From positions 17,487,739-17,551,738 of the forward strand of contig CP136062.1 in assembly GCA_032622095.1 (NCBI GenBank): a stretch of DNA of 64,000 nucleotides. The letters run 5' to 3'. The position numbers were made by a program, and so were the translations under genes. This DNA is from Siphonodentalium dalli. Its lineage: Eukaryota; Mollusca; Scaphopoda; Gadilida; Siphonodentaliidae. Shown here one piece after another: positions 1-14,809 of this stretch. The notes beneath the pieces were generated by a model. That model was not told the DNA's origin. It saw nothing but the letters and a program-made list of their open reading frames with translations, and did not search any database. Positions within the stretch are counted from its first letter, which is position 1. Each line of letters starts with the position of its first letter.

Positions 1-387
1 TTAGTTGTTTATCACAGGCATCTATACCATCCAGAGTGTAATCCAGAAGGTATACTGTATAATAATTCACTATATATAAGGCCACTCAACACATAATATT
101 AGTTGTTTATCAAAGGCAACTATATCATCTGGATGAATCCAGAAGGTATACTGTATAATAATTCACTATATATAAGACTCAATAAATAATATTAGTTGTT
201 TATCAAAGGCATCTATACCATCCAGAGTGTAATCCAGAAGGTATACTGTATAATAATTCACTATATATAAGGCCACTCAACACATAATATTAGTTGTTTA
301 TCAAAGGCAACTATATCATCTGGAGTGGAATCCAGAAGGTATACTGTATAATAATTCACTATATATAAGGCCACCCAACACATAATA
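1..387 (+). repeat. More diverged satellite units at the left end
   Basis: Four units start at 1, 99, 192 and 290. Those at 99, 192 and 290 read ATCAAAGGCA instead of ATCATAGGCA. Those at 99 and 290 also read CAACTATATCATCTGG instead of CATCTATACCATCCAG. The unit at 99 is only 93 bp: it has lost 2 bp at GGATGAATCC and ends CAATAAATAATA. This combination is not seen again as a group, although isolated CAAAGG occurs near 35,472, 47,932 and 58,587. It may mark an older, less homogenised part of the array, or an approach to an edge further left. Confidence 0.85.
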
Positions 388-1851
388 TTAGTTGTTTATC
401 ATAGGCATCTATACCATCCAGAGTGGAATCCAGAAGGTATACTGTATAATAATTCACTATATATAAGGCCACTCAACACATAATATTAGTTGTTTATCAT
501 AAGCATCTATACCATCCAGAGTGGAATCCAGAAGGTATACTGTATAATAATTCACTATATATAAGGCCACTCAACACATAATATTAGTTGTTTATCATAG
601 GCATCTATGTCATTCAGAGTGGAGTCCAGAAGGTATACTGTATAATAATTCACTATATATAAGGCCACTCAACACATAATATTAGTTGTTTATCATAGGC
701 ATCTATGTCATTCAGAGTGGAGTCCAGAAGGTATACTGTATAATAATTCACTATATATAAGGCCACTCAACACATAATATTAGTTGTTTATCATAGGCAT
801 CTATATCATTCAGAGTGGAATCCAGAAGGTATACTGTATAATAATTCACTATATATAAGGCCACTCAACACATAATATTAGTTGTTTATCATAGGCATCT
901 ATACCATCCAGAGTGGAATCCAGAAGGTATACTGTATAATAATTCACTATATATAAGGCCACTCAACACATAATATTAGTTGTTTATCATAGGCATCTAT
1001 ACCATCCGGAGTGGAATCCAGAAGGTATACTGTATAATAATTCACTATATATAAGGTCACTCAACACAAAATATTAGTTGTTTATCATAGGCATCTATAC
1101 CATTCAGAGTGGAATCCAGAAGTTATACTGTATAATAATTCACTATATATAAGGCTCAACACATAATATTAGTTGTTTATCATAGGCATCTATGTCATCC
1201 AGAGTGGAACTCAGAAGGTATACTGTATAATAATTCACTATATATAAGGTCACTCAACACATAATATTAGTTGTTTATCATAGGCATCTATACCATCCAG
1301 AGTGGAATCCAGAAGGTATACTGTATAATAATTCACTATATATAAGGTCACTCAACACATAATATTAGTTGTTTATCATAGGCATCTATATCATCCGGAG
1401 TGGAATCCAGAAGGTATACTGTATTATAATTCACTATATATAAGACTCAACACATAATATTAGTTGTTTATCATAGGCATCTATACCATCCAGAGTGGAA
1501 TCCAGAAGGTATACTGTATAATAATTCACTATATATAAGGCCACTCAACACATAATATTAGTTGTTTATCATAGGCATCTATATCATCCAGAGTGGAATC
1601 CAGAAGGTATACTGTATAATAATTCACTATATATAAGGCCACTCAACACATAATATTAGTTGTTTATCATAGGCATCTATACCATCCAGAGTGGAATCCA
1701 GAAGGTATATTGTATAATAATTCACTATATATAAGGCCACTCAACACATAATATTAGTTGTTTATCATAGGCATCTATACAATCCAGAGTGGAATCCAGA
1801 AGGTATACTGTATAATAATTCACTATATATAAGGCCACTCAACACATAATA

Positions 1852-3582
1852 TTAGTTGTTTATCATAGGCATCTATGTCATCCAGAGTGGGATCCAGAAG
1901 GTATACTGTTTAATAATTCACTATATATAAGACTCAACACATAATATTAGTTGTTTATCATAGGCATCTATATCATCCAGAGTGGAATCCAGAAGGTATA
2001 CTATATAATAATTCACTATATATAAGGCCACTCAACACATAATATTAGTTGTTTATCATAGGCATCTATGTCATCCAGAGTGGGATCCAGAAGGTATACT
2101 GTATAATAATTCACTATATATAAGACTCAACACATAATATTAGTTGTTTATCATAGGCATCTATATCATCCAGAGTGGAATCCAGAAGGTATACTGTATA
2201 ATAATTCACTATATATAAGGCCACTCAACACATAATATTAGTTGTTTATCATAGGCATCTATACCATCCAGAGTGGAATCCAGAAGGTATACTGTATAAT
2301 AATTCACTATATATAAGGCCACTCAACACATAATATTAGTTGTTTATCATAGGCATCTATGTCATCCAGAGTGGAATCCAGAAGGTATACTATATAATAA
2401 TTCACTATATATAAGACTCAACACATAATATTAGTTGTTTATCATAGGCATCTATGTCATCCAGAGTGGAATCCAGAAGGTATACTATATAATAATTCAC
2501 TATATATAAGACTCAACACATAATATTAGTTGTTTATCATAGGCATCTATATCATCCAGAGTGGAATCCAGAAGGTATACTGTATAATAATTCACTATAT
2601 ATAAGACTCAACACATAATATTAGTTGTTTATCATAGGCATCTATATCATCCAGAGTGGAATCCAGAAGGTATACTATATAATAATTCACTATATATAAG
2701 GCCGCTCAACACATAATATTAGTTGTTTATCATAGGCACCTATACCATCCAGAGTGGAATCCAGAAGGTATACTGTATAATAATTCACTATATATAAGGT
2801 CACTCAACACATAATATTAGTTGTTTATCACAGGCATCTATACCATTCAGAGTGGAATCCAGAAGGTATACTATATAATAATTCACTATATATAAGGCTC
2901 AACACATAATATTAGTTGTTTATCATAGGCATCTATACCATCCAGAGTGGATTCCAGAAGGTATACTGTATAATAATTCACTATATATAAGGTCACTCAA
3001 CACATAATATTAGTTGTTTATCACAGGCATCTATACCATTCAGAGTGGAATCCAGAAGGTATACTATATAATAATTCACTATATATAAGGCTCAACACAT
3101 AATATTAGTTGTTTATCATAGGCATCTATACCATCCAGAGTGGAATCCAGAAGGTATACTATATAATAATTCACTATATATAAGGTCACTCAACACATAA
3201 TATTAGTTGTTTATCATAGGCATCTATGTCATCCAGAGTGGAATCCAGAAGGTATACTATATAATAATTCACTATATATAAGACTCAACACATAATATTA
3301 GTTGTTTATCATAGGCATCTATGTCATCCAGAGTGGAATCCAGAAGGTATACTATATAATAATTCACTATATATAAGACTCAACACATAATATTAGTTGT
3401 TTATCATAGGCATCTATACCATCCAGAGTGGAATCCAGAAAGTATACTGTATAATAATTCACTATATATAAGGCTCAACACATAATATTAGTTGTTTATC
3501 ATAGGCATCTATGTCATCCAGAGTGGAATCCAGAAGGTATACTATATAATAATTCACTATATATAAGACTCAACACATAATA
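1852..3582 (+). repeat. Variant block rich in GTCATCC and ACTATATAAT units
   Basis: Units here repeatedly combine the GTCATCC variant with ACTATATAAT in place of ACTGTATAAT, usually with a GACTC tail (for example units around 2,340, 2,436, 3,203, 3,297 and 3,488). Both variants are uncommon elsewhere; GTCATCC also occurs from about 600 in the GTCATTC form. The ACTAT change breaks the 11-bp dyad TATAC-T-GTATA. The clustering points to local amplification of one subfamily. Confidence 0.8.
2817..3202 (+). repeat. Tandem pair of 193-bp dimers (95+98)
   Basis: Unit starts at 2,817, 2,912, 3,010, 3,105 and 3,203 define two successive 95+98-bp dimers. Each opens with a TCACAGGCATCT, ACCATTC, ACTATAT, GGCTC unit and follows with an ACCATCC, GGTCACTC unit. 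The copies differ at GTGGATTCC/GTGGAATCC and ACTGTAT/ACTATAT in the second unit. This is a young two-unit higher-order repeat. Confidence 0.85.
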
Positions 3583-5714
3583 TTAGTTGTTTATCATAGG
3601 CATCTATACCATCCAGAGTGGAATCCAGAAGGTATACTGTATAATAATTCACTATATATAAGGCTCAACACATAATATTAGTTGTGTATCATAGGCATCT
3701 ATACCATTCAGAGTGGGATCCAGAAGGTATACTGTATAATAATTCACTATATATAAGACTCAACACATAATATTAGTTGTTTATCATAGGCATCTATACC
3801 ATTCAGAGTGGAATCCAGAAGGTATACTGTATAATAATTCACTATATATAAGGCTCAACACATAATATTAGTTGTTTATCATAGGCATCTATACCATTCA
3901 GAGTGGAATCCAGAAGGTATACTGTATAATAATTCACTATATATAAGGCTCAACACATAATATTAGTTGTTTATCATAGGCATCTATACCATTCAGAGTG
4001 GAATCCAGAAGGTATACTGTATAATAATTCACTATATATAAGACTCAACACATAATATTAGTTGTTTATCATAGGCATCTATACCATCCAGAGTGGAATC
4101 CAGAAGGTATACTGTATAATAATTCACTATATATAAGGCCACTCCACACATAATATTAGTTGTTTATCATAGGCATCTATACCATCCAGAGTGGAATCCA
4201 GAAGGTATACTGTATAATAATTCACTATATATAAGGCCACTCAACACAAAATATTAGTTGTTTATCATAGGCATCTATACCATTCAGAGTGGAATCCAGA
4301 AGGTATACTGTATAATAATTCACTATATATAAGGCCACTCAACACATAATATTAGTTGTTTATCATAAGCATCTATACCATTCAGAGTGGAATCCAGAAG
4401 GTATAGTGTATAATAATTCACTATATATAAGGCCACTCAACACATAATATTAGTTGTTTATCATAGGCATCTATACCATTCAGAGTGGGATCCAGAAGGT
4501 ATACTGTATAATAATTCATTATATATAAGGCCACTCAACACATAATATTAGTTGTGTATCATAGGCATCTATGTCATCCAGAGTGGAATCCAGAAGGTAT
4601 ACTGTATAATAATTCACTATATATAAGGCCACTCAACACATAATATTAGTTGTTTATCATAGGCATCTATACCATCCAGAGTGGAATCCAGAGGGTATAC
4701 TGTATAATAATTCACTATATATAAGACTCAACACATAATATTAGTTGTTTATCATAGGCATCTATACCATCCAGAGTGGGATCCAGAAGGTATACTGTAT
4801 AATAATTCACTATATATAAGGCTCAACACATAATATTAGTTGTTTATCATAGGCATCTATACCATCCAGAGTGGAATCCAGAAGGTATACTGTATAATAA
4901 TTCACTATATATAAGGCCACTCAACAGATAATATTAGTTGTTTATCATAGACATCTATATAATCCAGAGTGGAATCCAGAAGGTATACTGTATAATAATT
5001 CACTATATATAAGGCCACTCAACACATAATATTAGTTGTTTATCATAGACATCTATACCATCCAGAGTGGAATCCAGAAGGTATACTGTATAATAATTCA
5101 CTATATATAAGGCCACTCAACACATAATATTAGTTGTTTATCATAGGCATCTATACCATCCAGAGTGGAATCCAGAAGGTATACTGTATAATAATTCACT
5201 ATATATAAGGCCACTCAACAGATAATATTAGTTGTTTATCATAGGCATCTATACCATCCAGAGTGGAATCCAGAAGGTATACTGTATAATAATTCACTAT
5301 ATATAAGGTCACTCAACACATAATATTAGTTGTTTATCATAGGCATCTATACCATTCAGAGTGGAATCCAGAAGGTATACTGTATAATAATTCACTATAT
5401 ATAAGACTCAACACATAATATTAGTTGTTTATCATAGGCATCTATACCATTCAGAGTGGAATCCAGAAGGTATACTGTATAATAATTCACTATATATAAG
5501 GCCACTCAACACATAATATTAGTTGTTTATCATAGGCATCTATACCATTCAGAGTGGAATCCAGAAGGTATACTGTATAATAATTCACTATATATAAGGC
5601 CACTCAACACATAATATTAGTTGTTTATCATAGGCATCTATACCATTCAGAGTGGAATCCAGAAGGTATACTGTATAATAATTCACTATATATAAGGCCA
5701 CTCAACACATAATA

Positions 5715-5812
5715 TTAGTTGTTTATCATAGGCATCTATACCATCCAGAGTGGAATCCAGAAGGTATACTGTATAATAATTCACTATATATAAGGCCACT
5801 CAACACATAATA
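5715..5812 (+). repeat. Exemplar of the 98-bp unit (GGCCACTC tail)
   Basis: This unit carries the commonest base at every variable site I checked, so it can serve as a reference monomer. By unit position: 1-13 TTAGTTGTTTATC; 17-23 GGCATCT; 26-32 ACCATCC; 30-47 near-direct repeat ATCCAG-AGTGGA-ATCCAG, also containing the small inverted repeat TCCA-GAG-TGGA; 51-61 perfect dyad TATAC-T-GTATA; 73-80 TATATAAG; 80-87 GGCCACTC; 94-98 plus the next unit's first bases form the palindrome TAATATTA across the unit junction. It has 32 G/C out of 98 and no CpG. GTATAC and AATATT occur in nearly all units and would give a ladder with enzymes recognising them. Confidence 0.93.
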
Positions 5813-6293
5813 TTAGTTGTTTATCATAGGCATCTATACCATCCAGAGTGGGATCCAGAAGGTATACTGTATAATAATTCACTATATATAAGGCTCAACA
5901 CATACTATTAGCTGTTTATCATAGGCATCTATACCATCCAGAGTGTAATCCAGAAGGTATACTGTATAATAATTCACTATATATAAGGCTCAACACATAA
6001 TATTAGTTGTTTATCATAGGCATCTATACCATCCAGAGTGGAATCCAGAAGGTATACTGTATAATAATTCACTATATATAAGGCTCAACACATAATATTA
6101 GTTGTTTATCATAGGCATCTATACCATCCAGAGTGGGATCCAGAAGGTATACTGTATAATAATTCACTATATATAAGGCCACTCAACACATAATATTAGT
6201 TGTTTATCATAGGCATCTATACCATTCAGAGTGGAATCCAGAAGGTATACTGTATAATAATTCACTATATATAAGGCCACTCAACACATAATA

Positions 6294-6388
6294 TTAGTTG
6301 TTTATCATAGGCATCTATACCATCCAGAGTGGAATCCAGAAGGTATACTGTATAATAATTCACTATATATAAGGCTCAACACATAATA
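6294..6388 (+). repeat. Exemplar of the 95-bp unit, GGCTC tail
   Basis: This unit is identical in design to the 98-bp unit but with tail AAGGCTCAAC, which needs a different 3-bp deletion (CAC or CCA) from the GACTC form. The array therefore holds at least two separately arisen 95-bp classes of equal length. GGCTC units are scattered throughout, often alternating with 98-bp units in local dimers. Confidence 0.9.
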
Positions 6389-6875
6389 TTAGTTGTGTAT
6401 CATAGGCATCTATACCATTCAGAGTGGGATCCAGAAGGTATACTGTATAATAATTCACTATATATAAGGCCACTCAACACATAATATTAGTTGTTTATCA
6501 TAGGCATCTATACCATCCAGAGTGGGATCCAGAAGGTATACTGTATAATAATTCACTATATATAAGGCCACTCAACACATAATATTAGTTGTTTATCATA
6601 GGCATCTATACCATTCAGAGTGGAATCCAGAAGGTATACTGTATAATAATTCACTATATATAAGGCCACTCAACACATAATATTAGTTGTTTATCATAGG
6701 CATCTATACCATTCAGAGTGGAATCCAGAAGGTATACTGTATAATAATTCACTATATATAAGGCTCAACACATAATATTAGTTGTGTATCATAGGCATCT
6801 ATACCATCCAGAGTGGAACCCAGAAGGTATACTGTATAATAATTCACTATATATAAGGCCACTCAACACATAATA

Positions 6876-7647
6876 TTAGTTGTTTATCATAGGCATCTAT
6901 ACCATCCAGAGTGGGATCCAGAAGGTATACTGTATAATAATTCACTATATATAAGGCCACTCAACACATAATATTAGTTGTGTATCATAGGCATCTATAC
7001 CATCCAGAGTGGAATCCAGAAGGTATACTGTATAATAATTCACTATATATAAGACTCAACACATAATATTAGTTGTTTATCATAGACATCTATACCATTC
7101 AGAGTGGAATCCAGAAGGTATACTGTATAATAATTCACTATATATAAGACTCAACACATAATATTAGTTGTTTATCATAGGCATCTATACCATTCAGAGT
7201 GGAATCCAGAAGGTATACTGTATAATAATTCACTATATATAAGGTCACTCAACACATAATATTAGTTGTTTATCATAGGCATCTATACCATCCAGAGTGG
7301 AATCCAGAAGGTATACTGTATAATAATTCACTATATATAAGGCCACTCAACACATAATATTAGTTGTTTATCATAGGCATCTATACCATCCAGAGTGGGA
7401 TCCAGAAGGTATACTGTATAATAATTCACTATATATAAGGCCACTCAACACATAATATTAGTTGTGTATCATAGGCATCTATACCATCCAGAGTGGAATC
7501 CAGAAGGTATACTGTATAATAATTCACTATATATAAGACTCAACACATAATATTAGTTGTTTATCATAGACATCTATACCATTCAGAGTGGAATCCAGAA
7601 GGTATACTGTATAATAATTCACTATATATAAGACTCAACACATACTA
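6876..7647 (+). repeat. Local five-unit higher-order repeat, 484-bp period
   Basis: The three-unit run at 6,876-7,163 recurs at 7,360-7,647, an offset of 484 bp (three 98-bp plus two 95-bp units). The run is GTGGGATCC with GGCCACTC; then TTGTGTATC with GACTC; then GACATCT, ACCATTC with GACTC. The only difference I saw is CATAATA versus CATACTA at the very end. Confidence 0.85.
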
Positions 7648-8327
7648 TTAGTTGTTTATCATAGGCATCTATACCATCCAGAGTGGAATGCAGAAGGTAT
7701 ACTGTATAATAATTCACTATATATAAGGCCACTCAACACATAATATTAGTTGTTTATCATAGGCATCTATATCATCCGGAGTGGAATCCAGAAGGTATAC
7801 TGTATAATAATTCACTATATATAAGACTCAACACATAATATTAGTTGTGTATCATAGGCATCTATACCATCCAGAGTGGAATCCAGAAGGTATACTGTAT
7901 AATAATTCACTATATATAAGGTCACTCAACACATAATATTAGTTGTTTATCATAGGCATCTATATCATCCAGAGTGGAATCCAGAAGGTATACTGTATAA
8001 TAATTCACTATATATAAGGCTCAACACATAATATTAGTTGTTTATCATAGGCATCTATACCATCCAGAGTGGAATCCAGAAGGTATACTGTATAATAATT
8101 CACTATATATAAGGCCACTCAACACATAATATTAGTTGTTTATCATAGACATCTATACCATCCAGAGTGGAATGCAGAAGGTATACTGTATAATAATTCA
8201 CTATATATAAGGCCACTCAACACATAATATTAGTTGTTTATCATAGGCATCTATACCATCCAGAGTGGAATCCAGAAGGTATACTGTATAATAATTCACT
8301 ATATATAAGGCCACTCAACACATGATA

Positions 8328-9874
8328 TTAGTTGTTTATCATAGGCATCTATATCATCCAGAGTGGAATCCAGAAGGTATACTGTATAATAATTCACTAT
8401 ATATAAGACTCAACACATAATATTAGTTGTGTATCATAGGCATCTATACCATCCAGAGTGGAATCCAGAAGGTATACTGTATAATAATTCACTATATATA
8501 AGGTCACTCAACACATAATATTAGTTGTTTATCATAGGCATCTATATCATCCAGAGTGGAATCCAGAAGGTATACTGTATAATAATTCACTATATATAAG
8601 GCCACTCAACACATAATATTAGTTGTTTATCATAGGCATCTATACCATTCAGAGTGGAATCCAGAAGGTATACTGTATAATAATTCACTATATATAAGGC
8701 TCAACACATAATATTAGTTGTTTATCATAGGCATCTATACCATCCAGAGTGGAATCCAGAAGGTATACTGTATAATAATTCACTATATATAAGGCCACTC
8801 AACACATAATATTAGTTGTTTATCATAGGCATCTATATCATCCAGAGTGGAATCCAGAAGGTATACTGTATAATAATTCACTATATATAAGGCCACTCAA
8901 CACATGATATTAGTTGTTTATCATAGGCATCTATATCATCCAGAGTGGAATCCAGAAGGTATACTGTATAATAATTCACTATATATAAGACTCAACACAT
9001 AATATTAGTTGTGTATCATAGGCATCTATACCATCCAGAGTGGAATCCAGAAGGTATACTGTATAATAATTCACTATATATAAGGCCACTCAACACATAA
9101 TATTAGTTGTTTATCATAGGCATCTATACCATCCAGAGTGGAATCCAGAAGGTATACTGTATAATAATTCACTATATATAAGGCTCAACACATAATATTA
9201 GTTGTTTATCATAGACATCTATACCATCCAGAGTGGAATCCAGAAGGTATACTGTATAATAATTCACTATATATAAGGTCGCTCAACACATAATATTAGT
9301 TGTTTATCATAGGCATCTATACCATCCAGAGTGGAATCCAGAAGGTATACTGTATAATAATTCACTATATATAAGGCCACTCAACACATGATATTAGTTG
9401 TTTATCATAGGCATCTATATCATCCAGAGTGGAATCCAGAAGGTATACTGTATAATAATTCACTATATATAAGACTCAACACATGATATTAGTTGTTTAT
9501 CATAGGCATCTATACCATCCAGAGTGGAATCCAGAAGGTATACTGTATAATAATTCACTATATATAAGGTCACTCAACACATAATATTAGTTGTTTAACA
9601 TAGGCATCTATATCATCCAGAGTGGAATCCAGAAGGTATACTGTATAATAATTCACTATATATAAGGCTCAACACATAATATTAGTTGTTTATCATAGGC
9701 ATCTATACCATCCAGAGTGGAATCCAGAAGGTATACTGTATAATAATTCACTATATATAAGGCCACTCAGCACATGATATTAGTTGTTTATCATAGGCAT
9801 CTATATCATCCAGAGTGGAATCCAGAAGGTATACTGTATAATAATTCACTATATATAAGACTCAACACATAATA
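8328..9874 (+). repeat. Higher-order repeat with shrinking period (582, 484, 386 bp)
   Basis: A unit following the rare CACATGATATTAG junction, with ATCATCC and a GACTC tail, starts at 8,328, 8,910, 9,394 and 9,780. Another CATGAT junction with a different unit lies at 9,489. The spacings 582, 484 and 386 bp are 6, 5 and 4 units, each exactly 98 bp shorter than the one before. This is the pattern expected from serial duplication with loss of one 98-bp unit per step. Confidence 0.8.
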
Positions 9875-11133
9875 TTAGTTGTTTATCATAGGCATCTATA
9901 CCATCCAGAGTGGAATCCAGAAGGTATAGTGTATAATAATTCACTGTATATAAGGCCACTCAACACATAATATTAGTTGTTTATCATAGGCATCTATATC
10001 ATCCAGAGTGGAATCCAGAAGGTATACTGTATAATAATTCACTATATATAAGGCTCAACACATAATATTAGTTGTTTATCATAGGCATCTATACCATTCA
10101 GAGTGGAATCCAGAAGGTATACTGTATAATAATTCACTATATATAAGACTCAACACATAATATTAGTTGTTTATCATAGGCATCTATACCATCCAGAGTG
10201 GAATCCAGAAGGTATACTGTATAATAATTCACTATATATAAGGCCACTCAACACATAATATTAGTTGTTTATCATAGGCATCTGTATCATCCAGAGTGGA
10301 ATCCAGAAGGTATACTGTATAATAATTCACTATATATAAGGCCACTCAACACATAATATTAGTTGTTTATCATAGGCATCTATACCATCCAGAGTGGAAT
10401 CCAGAAGGTATACTGTATAATAATTCACTATATATAAGGCCACTCAACACATAATATTAGTTGTTTATCATAGGCATCTATACCATCCAGAGTGGGATCC
10501 AGAAGGTATAGTGTATAATAATTCACTATGTATAAGGCCACTCGACACATAATATTAGTTGTTTATCATAGACATCTATACCATCCAGAGTGGAATCCAG
10601 AAGGTATACTGTATAATAATTCACTATATATAAGACTCAACACATAATATTAGTTGTTTATCATAGACATCTATACCATCCAGAGTGGAATCCAGAAGGT
10701 ATACTGTATAATAATTCACTATATATAAGGCCACTCAACACATAATATTAGTTGTTTATCATAGGCATCTATACCATCCAGAGTGTAATCCAGAAGGTAT
10801 ACTGTATAATAATTCACTATATATAAGGCCACTCAACACATAATATTAGTTGTTTATCATAGGCATCTATATCATCCAGAGTGGGATCCAGAAGGTATAC
10901 TGTATAATAATTCACTATATATAAGACTCAACACATAATATTAGTTGTTTATCATAGGCATCTATACCATCCAGAGTGGAATCCAGAAGGTATACTGTAT
11001 AATAATTCACTATATATAAGACTCAACACATAATATTAGTTGTTTATCATATGCATCTATACCATTCAGAGTGGAATCCAGAAGGTATACTGTATAATAA
11101 TTCACTATATATAAGGCCACTCAACACATAATA

Positions 11134-11228
11134 TTAGTTGTTTATCATAGGCATCTATACCATCCAGAGTGGAATCCAGAAGGTATACTGTATAATAATT
11201 CACTATATATAAGACTCAACACATAATA
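11134..11228 (+). repeat. Exemplar of the 95-bp unit, GACTC tail
   Basis: This unit matches the 98-bp exemplar except that the tail reads AAGACTCAAC instead of AAGGCCACTCAAC, a clean 3-bp deletion (GCC). The 95-bp GACTC class recurs across the whole window and is interleaved with 98-bp units. A minor GACCC form (for example near 26,110, 31,070, 36,710 and 52,447) looks like the same deletion on the GGCCACCC background. Confidence 0.93.
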
Positions 11229-14200
11229 TTAGTTGTTTATCATAGGCATCTATACCATCCAGAGTGGAATCCAGAAGGTATAGTGTATAATAATTCACTA
11301 TATATAAGGCCACTCAACACATAATATTAGTTGTTTATCATAGGCATCTATATCATCCAGAGTGGAATCCAGAAGGTATACTGTATAATAATTCACTATA
11401 TATAAGGCCACTCAACACATAATATTAGTTGTTTATCATAGGCATCTATACCATCCAGAGTGGAATCCAGAAGGTATACTGTATAATAATTCACTATATA
11501 TAAGGCCACTCAACACATGATATTAGTTGTTTATCATAGGCATCTATACCATCCGGAGTGGAATCCAGAAGGTATACTGTATAATAATTCACTATATATA
11601 AGGCCACTCAACACATAATATTAGTTGTTTATCATAGGCATCTATACCATCCAGAGTGGAATCCAGAAGGTATAGTGTATAATAATTCACTATATATAAG
11701 GCCACTCAACACATAATATTAGTTGCTTATCATAGGCATCTATACCATCCAGAGTGGAATCCAGAAGGTATACTGTATAATAATTCACTATATATAAGGC
11801 CACTCAACACATGATATTAGTTGTTTATCATAGGCATCTATATCATCCAGAGTGGAATCCAGAAGGTATATTGTATAATAATTCACTATATATAAGGCCA
11901 CTCAACACATAATATTAGTTGTTTATCATAGGCATCTATACCATCCGGAGTGGAATCCAGAAGGTATACTATATAATAATTCACTATATATAAGGCCACC
12001 CAACACATAATATTAGTTGTTTATCATAGGCATCTATACCATCCAGAGTGGAATCCAGAAGGTATACTGTATAATAATTCACTATATATAAGACTCAACA
12101 CATAATATTAGTTGTTTATCATAGGCATCTATACCATTCAGAGTGTAATCCAGAAGGTATACTGTATAATAATTCACTATATATAAGGTCGCTCAACACA
12201 TAATATTAGTTGTTTATCATAGGCATCTATATCATCCAGAGTGGAATCCAGAAGGTATACTGTATAATAATTCACTATATATAAGACTCAACACATAATA
12301 TTAGTTATTTATCACAGGCATCTATACCATCCAGAGTGGAATGCAGAAGGTATACTGTATAATAATTCACTATATATAAGGTCGCTCAACACATAATATT
12401 AGTTGCTTATCATAGGCATCTATACCATTCAGAGTGGGATCCAGAAGGTATACTGTATAATAATTCACTATATATAAGGCCACTCCACACATAATATTAG
12501 TTGTTTATCATAGGCATCTATATCATCCGGAGTGGAATCCAGAAGGTATACTGTATAATAATTCACTATATATAAGGCCACTCAACACATAATATTAGTT
12601 GTGTATCATAGGCATCTATACCATCCAGAGTGGGATCCAGAAGGTATACTGTATAATAATTCACTATATATAAGACACAACACATAATATTAGTTGTGTA
12701 TCATAGGCATCTATACCATCCAGAGTGGGATCCAGAAGGTATACTGTATAATAATTCACTATATATAAGACTCAACACATAATATTAGTTGTTTATCATA
12801 GGCATCTATACCATCCAGAGTGGAATCCAGAAGGTATACTGTATAATAATTCACTATATATAAGACTCAACACATAATATTAGTTGTTTATCATAGACAT
12901 CTATACCATCCAGAGTGGGATCCAGAAGGTATACTGTATAATAATTCACTATATATAAGACTCAACACATAATATTAGTTGTTTATCATAGGCATCTATA
13001 TCATCCAGAGTGGAATCCAGAAGGTATACTGTATAATAATTCACTATATATAAGGCCACTCCACACATAATATTAGTTGTTTATCATAGGCATCTATACC
13101 ATCCAGAGTGGAATCCAGAAGGTATACTGTATAATAATTCACTATATATAAGGCCACTCAACACATAATATTAGTTGTTTATCATAGGCATCTATACCAT
13201 CCAGAGTGGAATCCAGAAGGTATACTGTATAATAATTCACTATATATAAGACTCAACACATAATATTAGTTGTTTATCATAGGCATCTATACCATCCAGA
13301 ATGGAATCCAGAAGGTATACTGTATAATAATTCACTATATATAAGGCCACTCAACACATAATATTAGTTGTTTATCATAGGCATCTATACCATTCAGAGT
13401 GGAATCCAGACGGTATACTGTATAATAATTCACTATATATAAGGCCACTCAACACATAATATTAGTTGTTTATCATAGGCATCTATACCATCCAGAGTGG
13501 AATCCAGAAGGTATACTGTATAATAATTCACTATATATAAGACTCAACACATAATATTAGTTGTGTATCATAGGCATCTATACCATCCAGAGTGGGATCC
13601 AGAAGGTATACTATATAATAATTCACTATATATAAGGCTCAACACATAATATTAGTTGTTTATCATAGGCATCTATACCATCCAGAGTGGAGTCCAGAAG
13701 GTATACTGTATAATAATTCACTATATATAAGGCCACTCAACACATAATATTAGTTGTTTATCATATGCATCTATACCATCCAGAGTGTAATCCAGAAGGT
13801 ATACTGTATAATAATTCACTATATATAAGGCCACTCAACACATAATATTAGTTGTTTATCATAGACATCTATACCATCCAGAGTGGAATCCAGAAGGTAT
13901 ACTGTATAATAATTCACTATATATAAGGCTCAACACATAATATTAGTTGTTTATCATAGGCATCTATACCATCCAGAGTGTAATCCAGAAGGTATACTAT
14001 ATAATAATTCACTATATATAAGGCCACTCAACACATAATATTAGTTATTTATCATAGGCATCTATATCATCCAGAGTGGAATCCAGAAGGTATACTATAT
14101 AATAATTCACTATATATAAGACTCAACACATAATATTAGTTGTTTATCATAGGCATCTATACCATCCAGAGTGGAATCCAGAAGGTATACTATATAATAA

Positions 14201-14809
14201 TTCACTATATATAAGGCCACTCAACACATAATATTAGTTGTTTATCATAGGCATCTATACCATCCAGAGTGGAATCCAGAAGGTATACTGTATAATAATT
14301 CACTGTATATAAGGCTCAACACATAATATTAGTTGTTTACCATAGGCATCTATACCATTCAGAGTGGAATCCAGAAGGTATACTGTATAATAATTCACTA
14401 TATATAAGACTCAACACATAATATTAGTTGTTTATCATAGGCATCTATACCATTCAGAGTGGGATCCAGAAGGTATACTGTATAATAATTCACTATATAT
14501 AAGGCCACTCAACACATAATATTAGTTGTTTATCATAGACATCTATATCATCCAGAGTGGAATCCAGAAGGTATACTGTATAATAATTCACTATATATAA
14601 GGCTCAACACATAATATTAGTTGTTTATCATAGGCATCTATACCATCCAGAGTGGAATCCAGAAGGTATACTGTATAATAATTCACTATATATAAGGCCA
14701 CTCAACACATAATATTAGTTGTTTATCATAGGCATCTATACCATTCAGAGTGGAATCCAGAAGGTATACTGTATAATAATTCACTATATATAAGGCTCAA
14801 CACATAATA

